Shown one piece after another: positions 47,982-55,817 of a DNA stretch of 64,000 bases. Within the stretch, counting starts at the first letter, position 1. The number at the start of each line of letters is the position of its first letter. The stretch is from MPNO01 sp965200535 (GTDB lineage Bacteria; Pseudomonadota; Alphaproteobacteria; MPNO01): the NCBI GenBank assembly GCA_965200535.1, contig CBDAUF010000001.1:434001-498000 (forward strand), written 5' to 3'. The notes below the pieces were generated by a model. That model ran no database searches, was not told the DNA's origin, and was given only the letters and a program-made list of their open reading frames with translations. The translations under genes and the position numbers were made by a program.

Positions 47982-49013
47982 ATGAACGTCCAGACCCCCG
48001 TCGCGCTTCTCAAGCCGGCCGATTACGCATCCGACCAAGAGGTCCGCTGGTGCCCGGGCTGCGGCGATTACGCGATCGTCAAGTCGGTGCAGCGGACGAT
48101 GGCCGACCTGCAACTCGCGCCGGAGAAGGTCGTCTTCATCTCGGGCATCGGCTGCGCTGCGCGCTTCCCCTACTATATGGCGACCTACGGGTTCCACACG
48201 ATCCACGGCCGCGCACCCGCTATCGCCACCGGAACCAAACTCGCCAACCCGGACCTCGACATCTGGGTTGTGATGGGCGACGGGGACAGCCTGTCGATTG
48301 GCGGCAACCACACGCTGCACGCGCTGCGCCGCAATGTCGACATCCAGATGCTGCTCTTCAACAACGAGATTTACGGCCTGACCAAAGGGCAATACTCCCC
48401 CACCTCGCGGCTCGGCACGCGCTCTCCGTCGACCCCGCAGGGATCGATCGATGCCCCGGTCAATGCGACCGTCTTCGCCCTCGGCGCCGGCGCCCGGTTC
48501 GTCGCTCGGTCGGTCGACACCAACCAGAAGCACCTGCCTGCGATGCTGAAGCGCGCCCACGCTCACCGCGGCGCCTCCTTTGTCGAGATCATCCAGAACT
48601 GCATCGTCTACAACGACGGCGCGTTCTCCGGCTGGACCGAGAAGGCCGCTGCCGCCGACTCGCAGATCGCGGTCGAGCACGGCGAGCGGCTGATCTTCGG
48701 CAAGGACCGCGACAAGGGACTGCGGCTCGACCGCGATTCGCTTTCCCTCGAAGTCGTGACCATCGGCGAAAACGGCGTCGCGGAGGACGACATCCTGGTC
48801 CACGACGAGACCAACCGGATGCTCGCCAACCTGCTCGGGGCGATGGAACACCCGGCGTTCCCGGTCGCCATCGGGGTGCTCTACTGCGATCCGGCGGAGA
48901 CATACGATTCGGCGGTCCACGGCCAGATTGCCGAGGCTGCCAGGAAAGCTCCGGCAACCGACCTCAACGCGATGCTGCGGCGCGGCCGCACCTGGGCGGT
49001 GGCGTCCAACTGA
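47982..49013 (+). CDS. korB: 2-oxoacid:ferredoxin oxidoreductase beta subunit (KorB)
   Basis: A 343-residue thiamine-diphosphate subunit. The cysteines expected to bind the 4Fe-4S cluster begin with VRWCPGCGDYAIV and continue in SGIGCAARFPYYM. The ThDP/Mg motif is VMGDGDSLSIGGNHTLHALR with FNNEIYGLTKGQYSPTS. A further conserved cysteine is in EIIQNCIVYND. It starts one base after korA ends, so the two are a tight operon. Its electrons would reduce ferredoxin, the donor required by the Hnr-like enzyme encoded across the divergent promoter. Confidence 0.93.
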   Translation: MNVQTPVALLKPADYASDQEVRWCPGCGDYAIVKSVQRTMADLQLAPEKVVFISGIGCAARFPYYMATYGFHTIHGRAPAIATGTKLANPDLDIWVVMGDGDSLSIGGNHTLHALRRNVDIQMLLFNNEIYGLTKGQYSPTSRLGTRSPSTPQGSIDAPVNATVFALGAGARFVARSVDTNQKHLPAMLKRAHAHRGASFVEIIQNCIVYNDGAFSGWTEKAAAADSQIAVEHGERLIFGKDRDKGLRLDRDSLSLEVVTIGENGVAEDDILVHDETNRMLANLLGAMEHPAFPVAIGVLYCDPAETYDSAVHGQIAEAARKAPATDLNAMLRRGRTWAVASN

Positions 49014-49025
49014 CTCCCGGCTCGA

Positions 49026-49046
49026 CGCGTCGGCGCGGCCGACGCG
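49026..49046 (+). other. Stem-loop after korB
   Basis: A perfect nine-base-pair inverted repeat (CGCGTCGGC, loop GCG, GCCGACGCG) follows the korB stop by 12 bases. There is no T-run, so it may be a Rho-dependent pause, an mRNA-stabilising hairpin, or simply GC-rich chance. The remaining gap to 49226 shows no other structure I can name. Confidence 0.35.
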
Positions 49047-49226
49047 GACCCAGGTTGTCCGCTGTCGCAGGCGGTTCGCCCCCCTAACCGGAACCGGCGG
49101 ATCGGATACGGGTTGAGAGCGCGGGAATTTCGTCCTCTCCGGGATCCGCTTCGTCCGACCCGCAGGGCTTTACCGGTCTGACCGCCTGACTATCATTGCG
49201 GCCGCTTGGCCCCGGGGGAGTCATTC

Positions 49227-50543
49227 ATGCCGAGAAGCGTTGCCGTGGTCGGTTCCGGCCCCGGCGGTATGTATGTTGCACAGGGGCTGATCGACCGGTC
49301 CCCGGGCTGCCGCGTGGACATCTTCGACAAGCTTCCGTCTCCGTTCGGGCTGATCCGCGGCGGGGTCGCGCCCGACCATCAGAAGACCAAAAAAATCGCG
49401 CGCGCGTTCGAGCGGACGATGCTCTCGGACGGCGTGCGTTTCATCGGCAATGTGGAGATCGGCCACGACATCGGGATCGGCGAGATCGAGGAGATTTACG
49501 ACGCCGTCGTCCTCGCCTACGGCGCGCCCAACGACAACCGGCTGGGGATCGCGGGCGAGGACAAGGAGAACGTCTTCGGTTCCAACGCGTTCGTCGGCTG
49601 GTACAACTGCCATCCTGATTTCATCGATCTCGACCCCGACCTCGACATCGGAGGCGCCGTGGTCATCGGGGTCGGCAACGTGGCGGTCGACGTGGCCCGG
49701 GTGCTTGCCAAGACCCGCCGGGAAATGTCGGTCACCGACCTCGCCGACTACGCCGGGGACGCCATCGAGGCCTCGCCTGTCGAGGACATCTACATGTTCG
49801 GCCGGCGCGGCCCGGTCGATGCAGTATTTACCAATGTCGAACTGCGCGAGATGGGAGAACTCGAGGACGCACAGCCGATCGTCGATCTCGACCAGTTGCC
49901 GGAGGAAGTTCTCGTTCCGCACATGAGCGAACGCGACCGGCGTCTGCGTATCCGCAACATCGCGACGCTCCGGAGCTTCGCCGATGTCCCGGGCGAGGGA
50001 AAACGCAAGCGTGTTCATTTCCGCTTCTTTTGCTCGCCGGTGGAAATCATGGGCAGCGATAAGGTGGAGGCGGTCCGGATGGAGAAGACCTGCGTCGTGG
50101 ACGGCCGCGCGGTGCCGACCGGAGAGAACTTCGACGTGGCCTGCGGCATGGTCATCACCTGCATCGGTTCGCGCGCCGAGGCCATCGAATCGGTACCGTT
50201 CGACGACCGCAGGGGGATCGTCGTCCACGACGAGGGGCGGGTGCGCGACGGCCTCTACGCGGCGGGTTGGGTCAAGCGCGGCGCGGTCGGCACCATCGGA
50301 ACCAACAAGAACGATTCGCTCGACGTGGTGGACCGCATCCTCGCCGAGTTTTCCGGAGAGGAGATGGACGGCCCCACGGTCTTCGACCGCATTGCAGCCG
50401 GACGCGGCCTCCGCGTGGTCTCCTACCCGGAATGGCAGGCCATCGACCGTTTCGAGCAACAGGCTGCGGCGGACGGCGCGCCGCGCCGGAAGCTGGCGAC
50501 CGCAGCCGAAATGCTCGCGGTCCTCGACACAAACGGTGATTGA
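49227..50543 (+). CDS. fprA: Ferredoxin-NADP+ reductase, adrenodoxin-reductase (FprA) type
   Basis: A 438-residue FAD enzyme of the adrenodoxin reductase/FprA type. The N-terminal FAD loop VAVVGSGPGGMYVAQGL is followed by the family motif PFGLIRGGVAPDHQ. The NADP domain has VVIGVGNVAVDVARVL, and the C-terminal AGWVKRGAVGTIGTNKND is diagnostic. It moves electrons between NADPH and ferredoxin. The ATG at 49227 has GGGGGAG eight bases before it. It lies 213 bases downstream of korB. With KorAB it would connect the ferredoxin pool to NADPH and to the ferredoxin-dependent reductase in the opposite operon. Confidence 0.93.
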   Translation: MPRSVAVVGSGPGGMYVAQGLIDRSPGCRVDIFDKLPSPFGLIRGGVAPDHQKTKKIARAFERTMLSDGVRFIGNVEIGHDIGIGEIEEIYDAVVLAYGAPNDNRLGIAGEDKENVFGSNAFVGWYNCHPDFIDLDPDLDIGGAVVIGVGNVAVDVARVLAKTRREMSVTDLADYAGDAIEASPVEDIYMFGRRGPVDAVFTNVELREMGELEDAQPIVDLDQLPEEVLVPHMSERDRRLRIRNIATLRSFADVPGEGKRKRVHFRFFCSPVEIMGSDKVEAVRMEKTCVVDGRAVPTGENFDVACGMVITCIGSRAEAIESVPFDDRRGIVVHDEGRVRDGLYAAGWVKRGAVGTIGTNKNDSLDVVDRILAEFSGEEMDGPTVFDRIAAGRGLRVVSYPEWQAIDRFEQQAAADGAPRRKLATAAEMLAVLDTNGD

Positions 50544-50576
50544 CCCGTATTTCTTCCCGGGGTCGCGGTCTGCGGA

Positions 50577-51062
50577 TCAGGCGAGGCGTTTCAACAGCGA
50601 CAAAAAGGACCGGCGCTCGCCCTCGTCGAGGCCGGCGAGCGTCTCGTCGCTGATCGCGTGACCGTTCGGCGTCGCCGCGGCGATCAGACGGCGCCCGGCG
50701 CCGGTGAGGCTGAGCACCACGCGGCGGCGGTCGCCGGGATCGGGGCTGCGGTCGATCAGCCCGCGCAGGAGCAGTCGCTTGATAACGCCCTGCATGGTGG
50801 CCGCGTCCATGGCAGTGCGCCGGCCGAGTTCGTTTTGCGAGACCTCGCCCAGATCCGAAAGCTTGACCAGGGCAGCGAACTGCAGCGGCGTCAACTGCGC
50901 GTCGCCGATCAGTTCCTGAAAGATCGCCGCGTGGCGCTGGTGCGCCCGGCGCAGCAGATGGCCGACCTGGTTCTCGAGCACGTAAACCGACCCGGCGAGC
51001 GATCCCGCGGTATCGCCCGGCGCCCGGTCTCTTTCCCGATCCCTGACCGCAGCCGGCTTCAT
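50577..51062 (-). CDS. MarR family transcriptional regulator
   Basis: A 161-residue winged-helix repressor of the MarR family. The recognition helix region is VSQNELGRRTAMDAATMQGVIKRLL, given here in parts: VSQNELGRRT and DAATMQGVIKRLL. The wing contains DPGDRRRVVLSLTGAG, a typical MarR basic wing. The N-terminal dimer helix includes QVGHLLRRAHQRHAAIFQEL. The ATG at 51062 is chosen over a start at 51092 because AAAGGGG lies just before it and the palindrome 51083-51096 would then be in the leader. The same palindrome is at the Mo-hydroxylase promoter, so it probably represses itself and that operon and is released by an aromatic acid. Confidence 0.88.
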   Translation of the reverse strand: MKPAAVRDRERDRAPGDTAGSLAGSVYVLENQVGHLLRRAHQRHAAIFQELIGDAQLTPLQFAALVKLSDLGEVSQNELGRRTAMDAATMQGVIKRLLLRGLIDRSPDPGDRRRVVLSLTGAGRRLIAAATPNGHAISDETLAGLDEGERRSFLSLLKRLA

Positions 51063-51082
51063 CCGACCCCTTTGCGAAAATT

Positions 51083-51096
51083 GTTTGTACACAAAC
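51083..51096. promoter_or_regulatory. Putative MarR autoregulatory operator
   Basis: GTTTGTACACAAAC has perfect six-base inverted arms (GTTTGT and ACAAAC) around a central AC. It sits 20 bases before the marR ATG and matches the palindrome at 45936-45949 in 11 of 14 core positions read in the same direction and 13 of 14 when one site is read on the other strand. It overlaps the predicted -10 of marR. Confidence 0.62.
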
Positions 51097-51123
51097 GATG
51101 ACGAACCCGCGGAGTCGGGTCAA
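51095..51123 (-). promoter_or_regulatory. Predicted promoter of marR
   Basis: On the minus strand TTGACC (51123-51118) is followed after 17 bases by CATCGT (51100-51095), a weak -10. The geometry of -35, -10 and adjoining palindrome repeats that of the Mo-hydroxylase promoter, which supports the call although the -10 alone would not. Confidence 0.4.
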
Positions 51124-51237
51124 GCACAACTCTCCCGAGGCATATGGACTGGGTGCAGACAGCGGTCTAAAACCGCCGCTTGGAACCCTTGCAACGGCTA
51201 CGCACAACGGCAGCGCGCGCGCTGCCGGGAGGATTCG

Positions 51238-51882
51238 ATGCAGCTCTACACCTACTTCCGGTCATCGGCCGCCTACCGCCTGCGGATCGCCTTGAATCTC
51301 AAGGGTCTGGACTACGATTCGGCGACCGTCGACCTGCCCTCCTCGGCGCATCGCGAGGCCGGGTTCGCCGCGGTGAACCCGCAGCGTCTGGTACCGGCGC
51401 TGATCGACGGGGAACGCACGCTGATCCAGTCGGTGGCACAGATGGAATATCTGGAGGAGACCCGGCCGAAGCCGCCGCTGCTGCCCCGGGACCCGTATGA
51501 ACGGGCGCGGGTGCGCGCCCTGGTGCAGGTGATTGCCTGCGACATCCACCCGCTCAACAACCTCCGCGTGCTCAAGTACCTGCAGGAAACGCTGGGCCAC
51601 GACGATACCGTGCGCGACGCCTGGTATGCGCACTGGATCGCCGAAGGCTTCGTTGCGCTGGAGCGGCTGCTCGCCGAAAGCGAATACACCGGCGCGTTCT
51701 GTCACGGCGACAGCCCCGGCATGGCGGACGTCTGTCTGGTGCCGCAGGTATTCAATGCACAGCGCTTCAAGTGCCCGACCGGACCCTATCCGACGGTCAT
51801 GCGGATTTTCGAGACGTGTACGGCGCTCGAGCCGTTCGCCGCCGCCCACCCGAGTAGACAGCCGGATTCGCCGCCCTCATAG
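51238..51882 (+). CDS. maiA: Maleylacetoacetate isomerase-like zeta-class glutathione S-transferase
   Basis: A 214-residue zeta-class GST. The N-terminal glutathione-binding segment YTYFRSSAAYRLRIALNLKG carries the catalytic serine pair SS and arginine typical of MaiA. NPQRLVPALIDG and LIQSVAQMEYLEE complete the thioredoxin-like domain. In the helical domain ACDIHPLNNLRVLKYL is typical of maleylacetoacetate isomerases. The ATG at 51238 has GGGAGG eight bases upstream. It is divergent from marR with the operator in the shared region, so it may belong to the MarR regulon, isomerising a maleyl-type intermediate of ring degradation. Homogentisate-pathway partners are absent nearby. Confidence 0.88.
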   Translation: MQLYTYFRSSAAYRLRIALNLKGLDYDSATVDLPSSAHREAGFAAVNPQRLVPALIDGERTLIQSVAQMEYLEETRPKPPLLPRDPYERARVRALVQVIACDIHPLNNLRVLKYLQETLGHDDTVRDAWYAHWIAEGFVALERLLAESEYTGAFCHGDSPGMADVCLVPQVFNAQRFKCPTGPYPTVMRIFETCTALEPFAAAHPSRQPDSPPS

Positions 51883-51908
51883 GGCTGCGGCCTGGCGAGC
51901 GCGAACGC

Positions 51909-51940
51909 GCCGCCCGCTTTGACAGGGGCGGGCGGCCTTC
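51909..51940 (+). terminator. Possible terminator hairpin after maiA
   Basis: A nine-base-pair perfect stem (GCCGCCCGC and GCGGGCGGC) with a ten-base loop lies 27 bases after the maiA stop. It is followed by CTTCC and not a clean T-run, so termination efficiency is uncertain. The rest of the gap to 52045 holds only a ribosome-binding site for the next gene. Confidence 0.45.
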
Positions 51941-52045
51941 CTAGGGTTTTCCGGTAGTTCGCCCCGGCGGCATGATGTTTCCTGGGTTATCGGCGCAGCT
52001 CCGCATCCGGGCATGGCGGAGCGGGCAAGCAAGGGAGATCGGCGG

Positions 52046-53131
52046 ATGAAGTGCAAGACATTCATGGCGGGCGCGGCGGCGGCCGTACTCGCCCTCGGCG
52101 CGGCCGGCACGGCCGAGGCCCAGTTCAAGCTCAAGGACTCGCCCAAGGTTGCCTTCGTCTACTTCAACGTCAAGGACGACGGAGGCTGGACCCAGGCGAT
52201 CGACGAGGCCCGCATCCGGGTCGAGAAGGAACTGGGCTGGAAGATTCCCTACGCCGAGAAGGTGCCGGAGAAGGCTTCGGCGATTCGCCCGGTCGTCGAG
52301 CGTTTCATCCAGCGCGGCTTCAACATCATCAACGGTTCGGCCTTCGGCTACAGCGATACGTTCAAGGAACTCTCGAAGGAGTATCCGGATATCGCATTCG
52401 TCAACCCGGCGGGGACCACCAACGGCCCCAACCTCCAGTCCTATTACGGCCGGACCTACGAGAGCCAGTATCTCTGCGGCATGGTTGCGGGTTCGATGAC
52501 CAAGTCGAACAAGCTGGGCTTCGTTGCGGCCCATCCGCTGGGCCTCGTCACCTGGACGGTCAACGCCTTCGCCCTCGGCGCCCAGGCTGTCAACCCGAAG
52601 GCGACGGTCAATGTCGTCTATACCGGGTCCTGGTACGATCCGGTCAAGGAGCGGGCGACCGCCCTCGCCCTGATCGAACGCGGCGTGGATGTCATCGGAC
52701 AGCATGTCGACACCCCGGCGGTCCAGGTCGCCGCCCAGGAAAAGGGGGTCTGGGGCACCGGCCATCACCGCGACATGCGTGAATTCGCGCCCAAGGCAAC
52801 GCTGTGCTCATCGGTCTGGGTGTGGGACCGTTTCCTGATACCGCTCTACAAGCAGATCGCGTCCGGCGGCTGGAAAACCAAGCCGTACGGCGAGTTCGTC
52901 GGCCTCAAGCACGGGGGAACCGACATCGCCTGCTGCAACGAGATCGTGCCCAAGGCGGTGGTCGACAAGGTGCTGGCGGCGCGCCAGAAGATTATCGGCG
53001 GCTGGCACGTCTATACCGGCCCGATCGAGGACAACAAGGGCAAGGTCGTCGTCGAGGCGGGCAAGACACCGTCCGACGCCGATCTGTGGGGCATGAAGTA
53101 TCTGGTCAAGGGGGTCGTAGGCCAGCTCTGA
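52046..53131 (+). CDS. BMP-family ABC transporter substrate-binding protein
   Basis: A 361-residue periplasmic binding protein of the basic membrane protein (BMP/PnrA/Med) family, which binds nucleosides, purines and similar heterocycles. A Sec signal peptide spans residues 1 to about 25 (TFMAGAAAAVLALGAAGTAEA), with no lipobox cysteine. The core contains KVAFVYFNVKDDGGWTQAID, NIINGSAFGYSDTFKE, GMVAGSMTKSNKLGFVA and GVDVIGQHVDTPAVQ. The ATG at 52046 has AGGGAGA about ten bases upstream. It heads a four-gene importer operon and is followed by a strong hairpin that may reduce downstream expression. Confidence 0.9.
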   Translation: MKCKTFMAGAAAAVLALGAAGTAEAQFKLKDSPKVAFVYFNVKDDGGWTQAIDEARIRVEKELGWKIPYAEKVPEKASAIRPVVERFIQRGFNIINGSAFGYSDTFKELSKEYPDIAFVNPAGTTNGPNLQSYYGRTYESQYLCGMVAGSMTKSNKLGFVAAHPLGLVTWTVNAFALGAQAVNPKATVNVVYTGSWYDPVKERATALALIERGVDVIGQHVDTPAVQVAAQEKGVWGTGHHRDMREFAPKATLCSSVWVWDRFLIPLYKQIASGGWKTKPYGEFVGLKHGGTDIACCNEIVPKAVVDKVLAARQKIIGGWHVYTGPIEDNKGKVVVEAGKTPSDADLWGMKYLVKGVVGQL

Positions 53132-53154
53132 GCGGATTTTCGCCGCAACCGTCC

Positions 53155-53187
53155 GCGCCCGGCCGGTCTCCCCGGCCGGGCGCTTTT
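53155..53187 (+). terminator. Intra-operon Rho-independent terminator/attenuator
   Basis: A perfect 12-base-pair GC stem (53155-53166 with 53172-53183) with a five-base loop is followed by TTTT (53184-53187). It sits between the binding-protein stop and the ATPase gene. In binding-protein-dependent operons such a leaky terminator gives more binding protein than membrane components. Confidence 0.78.
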
Positions 53188-53203
53188 CGCTGGAGCGCCA
53201 TCG

Positions 53204-54700
53204 ATGGCCACCGCGCTCGCATTGACCGGGGTTTGCAAGGAGTTCGACGGTACCAGGGCACTCGACGAAGCCTGGTTCAGGGCGGACTACGGCCGTGTCC
53301 ACGGCCTCCTCGGCGAGAACGGCGCCGGCAAATCCTCCCTCATGAATGTGGTCTGCGGCCTCTACGCCCCGGACCGCGGCGGCATCGCCGTCGACGGGGA
53401 GCCGGTGCGGATCAACGGGCCGGCGCATGCGCGCGGACTCGGTATCGGCATGGTGCATCAGCACTTCAAGCTGGTGCGGCCGTTCACGGTTGCGGAGAAC
53501 GTGCTGATGGCGAACCGGCTCGGCGGACGCTGGGCGGCCGAGCGCACCCGCGCGTCGGAGGCCATCGCCCGCTACTGCGCCGAACTCGGCTTCGCCCTCG
53601 ACCCCGACGCGCGGATCGATTCGATCTCGGTGGCGGAGCAGCAACGCGTCGAGATCGTCAAGGTGCTGATGTCGGGCGCCCGCATCCTGATCCTCGACGA
53701 ACCGACCGCGGTGCTGACCGACGACGAGGCGGACCGCCTGCTGGCTGTCGTCCGCGGCCTCGCGGCCCGCGGCTCGGCCGTGGTTCTCATCACCCACAAG
53801 CTGCGCGAGGTGCGCGAGTTTGCCGACCGGGTAACGATCATGCGCGGCGGAAGAACGGTCGCCGACGAGGATCCCGCGACCCTCTCGGACGAGCGCATGA
53901 CCGCTCTCATGGTCGGCAGCGCCCCGCGCAGTACCGCCGCCCGGGGCCGCACCGGCGGCCGGACGCGGCTTTCCATCAAGAACCTCGCGGCGGCGCGCGA
54001 TGACGGGGCGGCGGCGCTGGCCGGCGTGAGCCTCGCCGTCCGCGAGGGCGAGATCTACGGCATCGCCGGCGTCGGCGGCAACGGCCAGACCGAACTGGCG
54101 GAAGTTCTGATGGGGGTCCGTGCGGCGCTCGGGGGGAGCGTCGGCCTGGACGGCGAGGATCGTACCGCCGCCCACCCCGGCCAGCGGCGCAGGAGCGGGC
54201 TCGGCACCGTCCCGGCCGACCGCCATCTCTACGGGCTGACAGCCGACCTTTCGGTGGCCGAGAATTTCGGCCTCGCAGGACTCACCGCCGGCCGCTATGG
54301 ACGCCTGTGGATCTCGGCCGCGCGGATGCGCCGCGACGCCGAGGCAGCGATCGCCGCGTTCGAAATCCAGGGCGCGGAACCGGCGACCCGTTCGCGTCTT
54401 CTGTCCGGCGGGAACGCGCAGAAGCTGGTGCTCGCCCGCGAGCTTTCCGGCGGAGTCGGGATTCTGATCGCCCATTCGCCGACGCGGGGGCTGGACGTAC
54501 GCGCCTGCGCGGCGGTGCAAAACCAGATCCTGGCCGCCCGCGAGCGTGGTGCGGCCGTGCTGCTGATCAGCGAGGATCTCGACGAGGTGCTCGACCTGTC
54601 GGACCGGGTCGGGGTCATCAATCGCGGCCGCATCGTGGGCGAGTTCGAGCGCCCGGCGGACCGCCACGAAGTCGGCCGGCTGATGGTCGGCCATGCCTGA
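53204..54700 (+). CDS. Nucleoside-type ABC transporter ATP-binding protein (double ATPase)
   Basis: A 498-residue protein with two ATPase domains, as in simple-sugar and nucleoside importers. Domain one has Walker A GLLGENGAGKSS near residue 35, the Q-loop MVHQHFKLV, signature ISVAEQQRVEI and Walker B ILILDEPTAVLT. Domain two (about 255-498) has a degenerate Walker A GVGGNGQTEL without GKS and a good signature LSGGNAQKLVLARE, and it lacks the Walker B glutamate (HSPTRGLD). This asymmetry is normal for the family. It acts on the cytoplasmic face with the two permeases encoded next. Its end overlaps the first permease gene by eight bases. Confidence 0.93.
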   Translation: MATALALTGVCKEFDGTRALDEAWFRADYGRVHGLLGENGAGKSSLMNVVCGLYAPDRGGIAVDGEPVRINGPAHARGLGIGMVHQHFKLVRPFTVAENVLMANRLGGRWAAERTRASEAIARYCAELGFALDPDARIDSISVAEQQRVEIVKVLMSGARILILDEPTAVLTDDEADRLLAVVRGLAARGSAVVLITHKLREVREFADRVTIMRGGRTVADEDPATLSDERMTALMVGSAPRSTAARGRTGGRTRLSIKNLAAARDDGAAALAGVSLAVREGEIYGIAGVGGNGQTELAEVLMGVRAALGGSVGLDGEDRTAAHPGQRRRSGLGTVPADRHLYGLTADLSVAENFGLAGLTAGRYGRLWISAARMRRDAEAAIAAFEIQGAEPATRSRLLSGGNAQKLVLARELSGGVGILIAHSPTRGLDVRACAAVQNQILAARERGAAVLLISEDLDEVLDLSDRVGVINRGRIVGEFERPADRHEVGRLMVGHA

Positions 54701-55817
54701 TCGGGCAGGCATCGCCGCCGCACCGTCCCATGCCCCCCGCAACCGTCGTTTCGGACGGCTGAACCTGGAAGTCCGCCAGTCCATCGGCCGCATCAAATAC
54801 GCCGCCTTTATCGCGCTCGCGCTCGGCGTGGGCCTCGGCATCTCGGTTGCGATCTTGCTCGTTGCAGGGGTCGAAGCAGCCAACATCTTCGACGAATTCA
54901 TCGTTCTCACTTTTTTCGACCGGTTGGGGCTCTCCAGCGTCCTGGTCGAGTGCAGCCCGCTGATCCTTGTCGGGCTGAGCGCCGCGGTCGCTTTCCGCGT
55001 CAACTTCTGGAACATCGGCATCGAGGGCCAATTCTTCTGGGGTGCGATCGGTGCCACGGTTATCGCGATTTTTGATGTCGGCCCGCCGTCGACGCGGATC
55101 GGGCTGATGCTGATTTTCGCCCTCGCCGGGGGGTTCCTGTGGATCGCTCCGCCGGCGCTTCTGAAGATCAAGCTCGGCGTCAACGAGGTGATCTCGACGC
55201 TGCTGCTCAACTACGTCGCGTACCTGTTCGTGCTCAACCAAGTCTATGGAGCGTGGCAGGACGAACGCGAACGCTTCCCCCATTCGGAGCCGTTCGACCC
55301 CTCGGAGCGCCTGGCGCTGATCGGCTGGGAGAAGGTGCATTTCGGGCTGATCATCAGTCTCGCCGCCGTCGCAATCGTCTGGTGGCTGATGCAACGAAGC
55401 CGCTTCGGCGTCTACATGCGGTTTGTCGGCGCCAACCCGCAGATGGCGCTGGCCGCCGGCGTCCCGGTGGCGTTGACGGTCTTCCTCTCGGTGGGGCTTT
55501 CGGGGGCATTGTCGGGCGCTGCGGGTTTCGTCATGGGCGCGGCGCAGGAACACCGGCTGACCGGCACGATGGCCGCGGGCTACGGTTTTTCCGGCATCAT
55601 GATCGCCTTCCTCGCGCGCAATAACCCGATTGCCGTCCTCGTCGTCGCCTTCCTGATCGGCGGACTCTACGCCGCCGGGCAGAGCGTCAAGGTCTTCTAC
55701 AGCCTGCCCCAGGCGCTGGTCTCGTTGATACAGGCGATCATCGTGATGTGCGTGGCAGCCTCCGATTTTCTTGTCCGCTACCGCGTCCACTGGATCCGGG
55801 CCGGAGAGCGTCGATGA
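54693..55817 (+). CDS. ABC transporter permease 1 (nucleoside/BMP importer)
   Basis: A 374-residue BPD_transp_2 (branched-type) permease with about nine to ten membrane helices, including FIALALGVGLGISVAILL, LSGALSGAAGFVMGAAQ and FSGIMIAFLARNNPIAVLVV. The family segment AAVAFRVNFWNIGIEGQFFWGA is present in the shorter pieces RVNFWNIGIEGQ and GVNEVISTLLLNYVA. It starts inside the ATPase gene and its own stop codon overlaps the start of permease 2 (ATGA). With permease 2 it forms the heteromeric channel of the importer. Confidence 0.92.
   Translation: MPDRAGIAAAPSHAPRNRRFGRLNLEVRQSIGRIKYAAFIALALGVGLGISVAILLVAGVEAANIFDEFIVLTFFDRLGLSSVLVECSPLILVGLSAAVAFRVNFWNIGIEGQFFWGAIGATVIAIFDVGPPSTRIGLMLIFALAGGFLWIAPPALLKIKLGVNEVISTLLLNYVAYLFVLNQVYGAWQDERERFPHSEPFDPSERLALIGWEKVHFGLIISLAAVAIVWWLMQRSRFGVYMRFVGANPQMALAAGVPVALTVFLSVGLSGALSGAAGFVMGAAQEHRLTGTMAAGYGFSGIMIAFLARNNPIAVLVVAFLIGGLYAAGQSVKVFYSLPQALVSLIQAIIVMCVAASDFLVRYRVHWIRAGERR

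Noticed and set aside
49026..49046. Rho-independent terminator after korB
   Set aside because: The stem is perfect but no T-run follows, so it is listed only as a stem-loop.
50520..50545. ACAAACGGTGATTG at the end of fprA as a third MarR site
   Set aside because: Only one arm matches the palindrome and it lies inside a coding sequence; a similar half-site at 62881-62890 was rejected for the same reason.
52808..55210. Leftward 800-codon open frame over the ABC importer
   Set aside because: It is arginine- and low-complexity-rich with no recognisable domain, and the rightward ABC genes are unmistakable.
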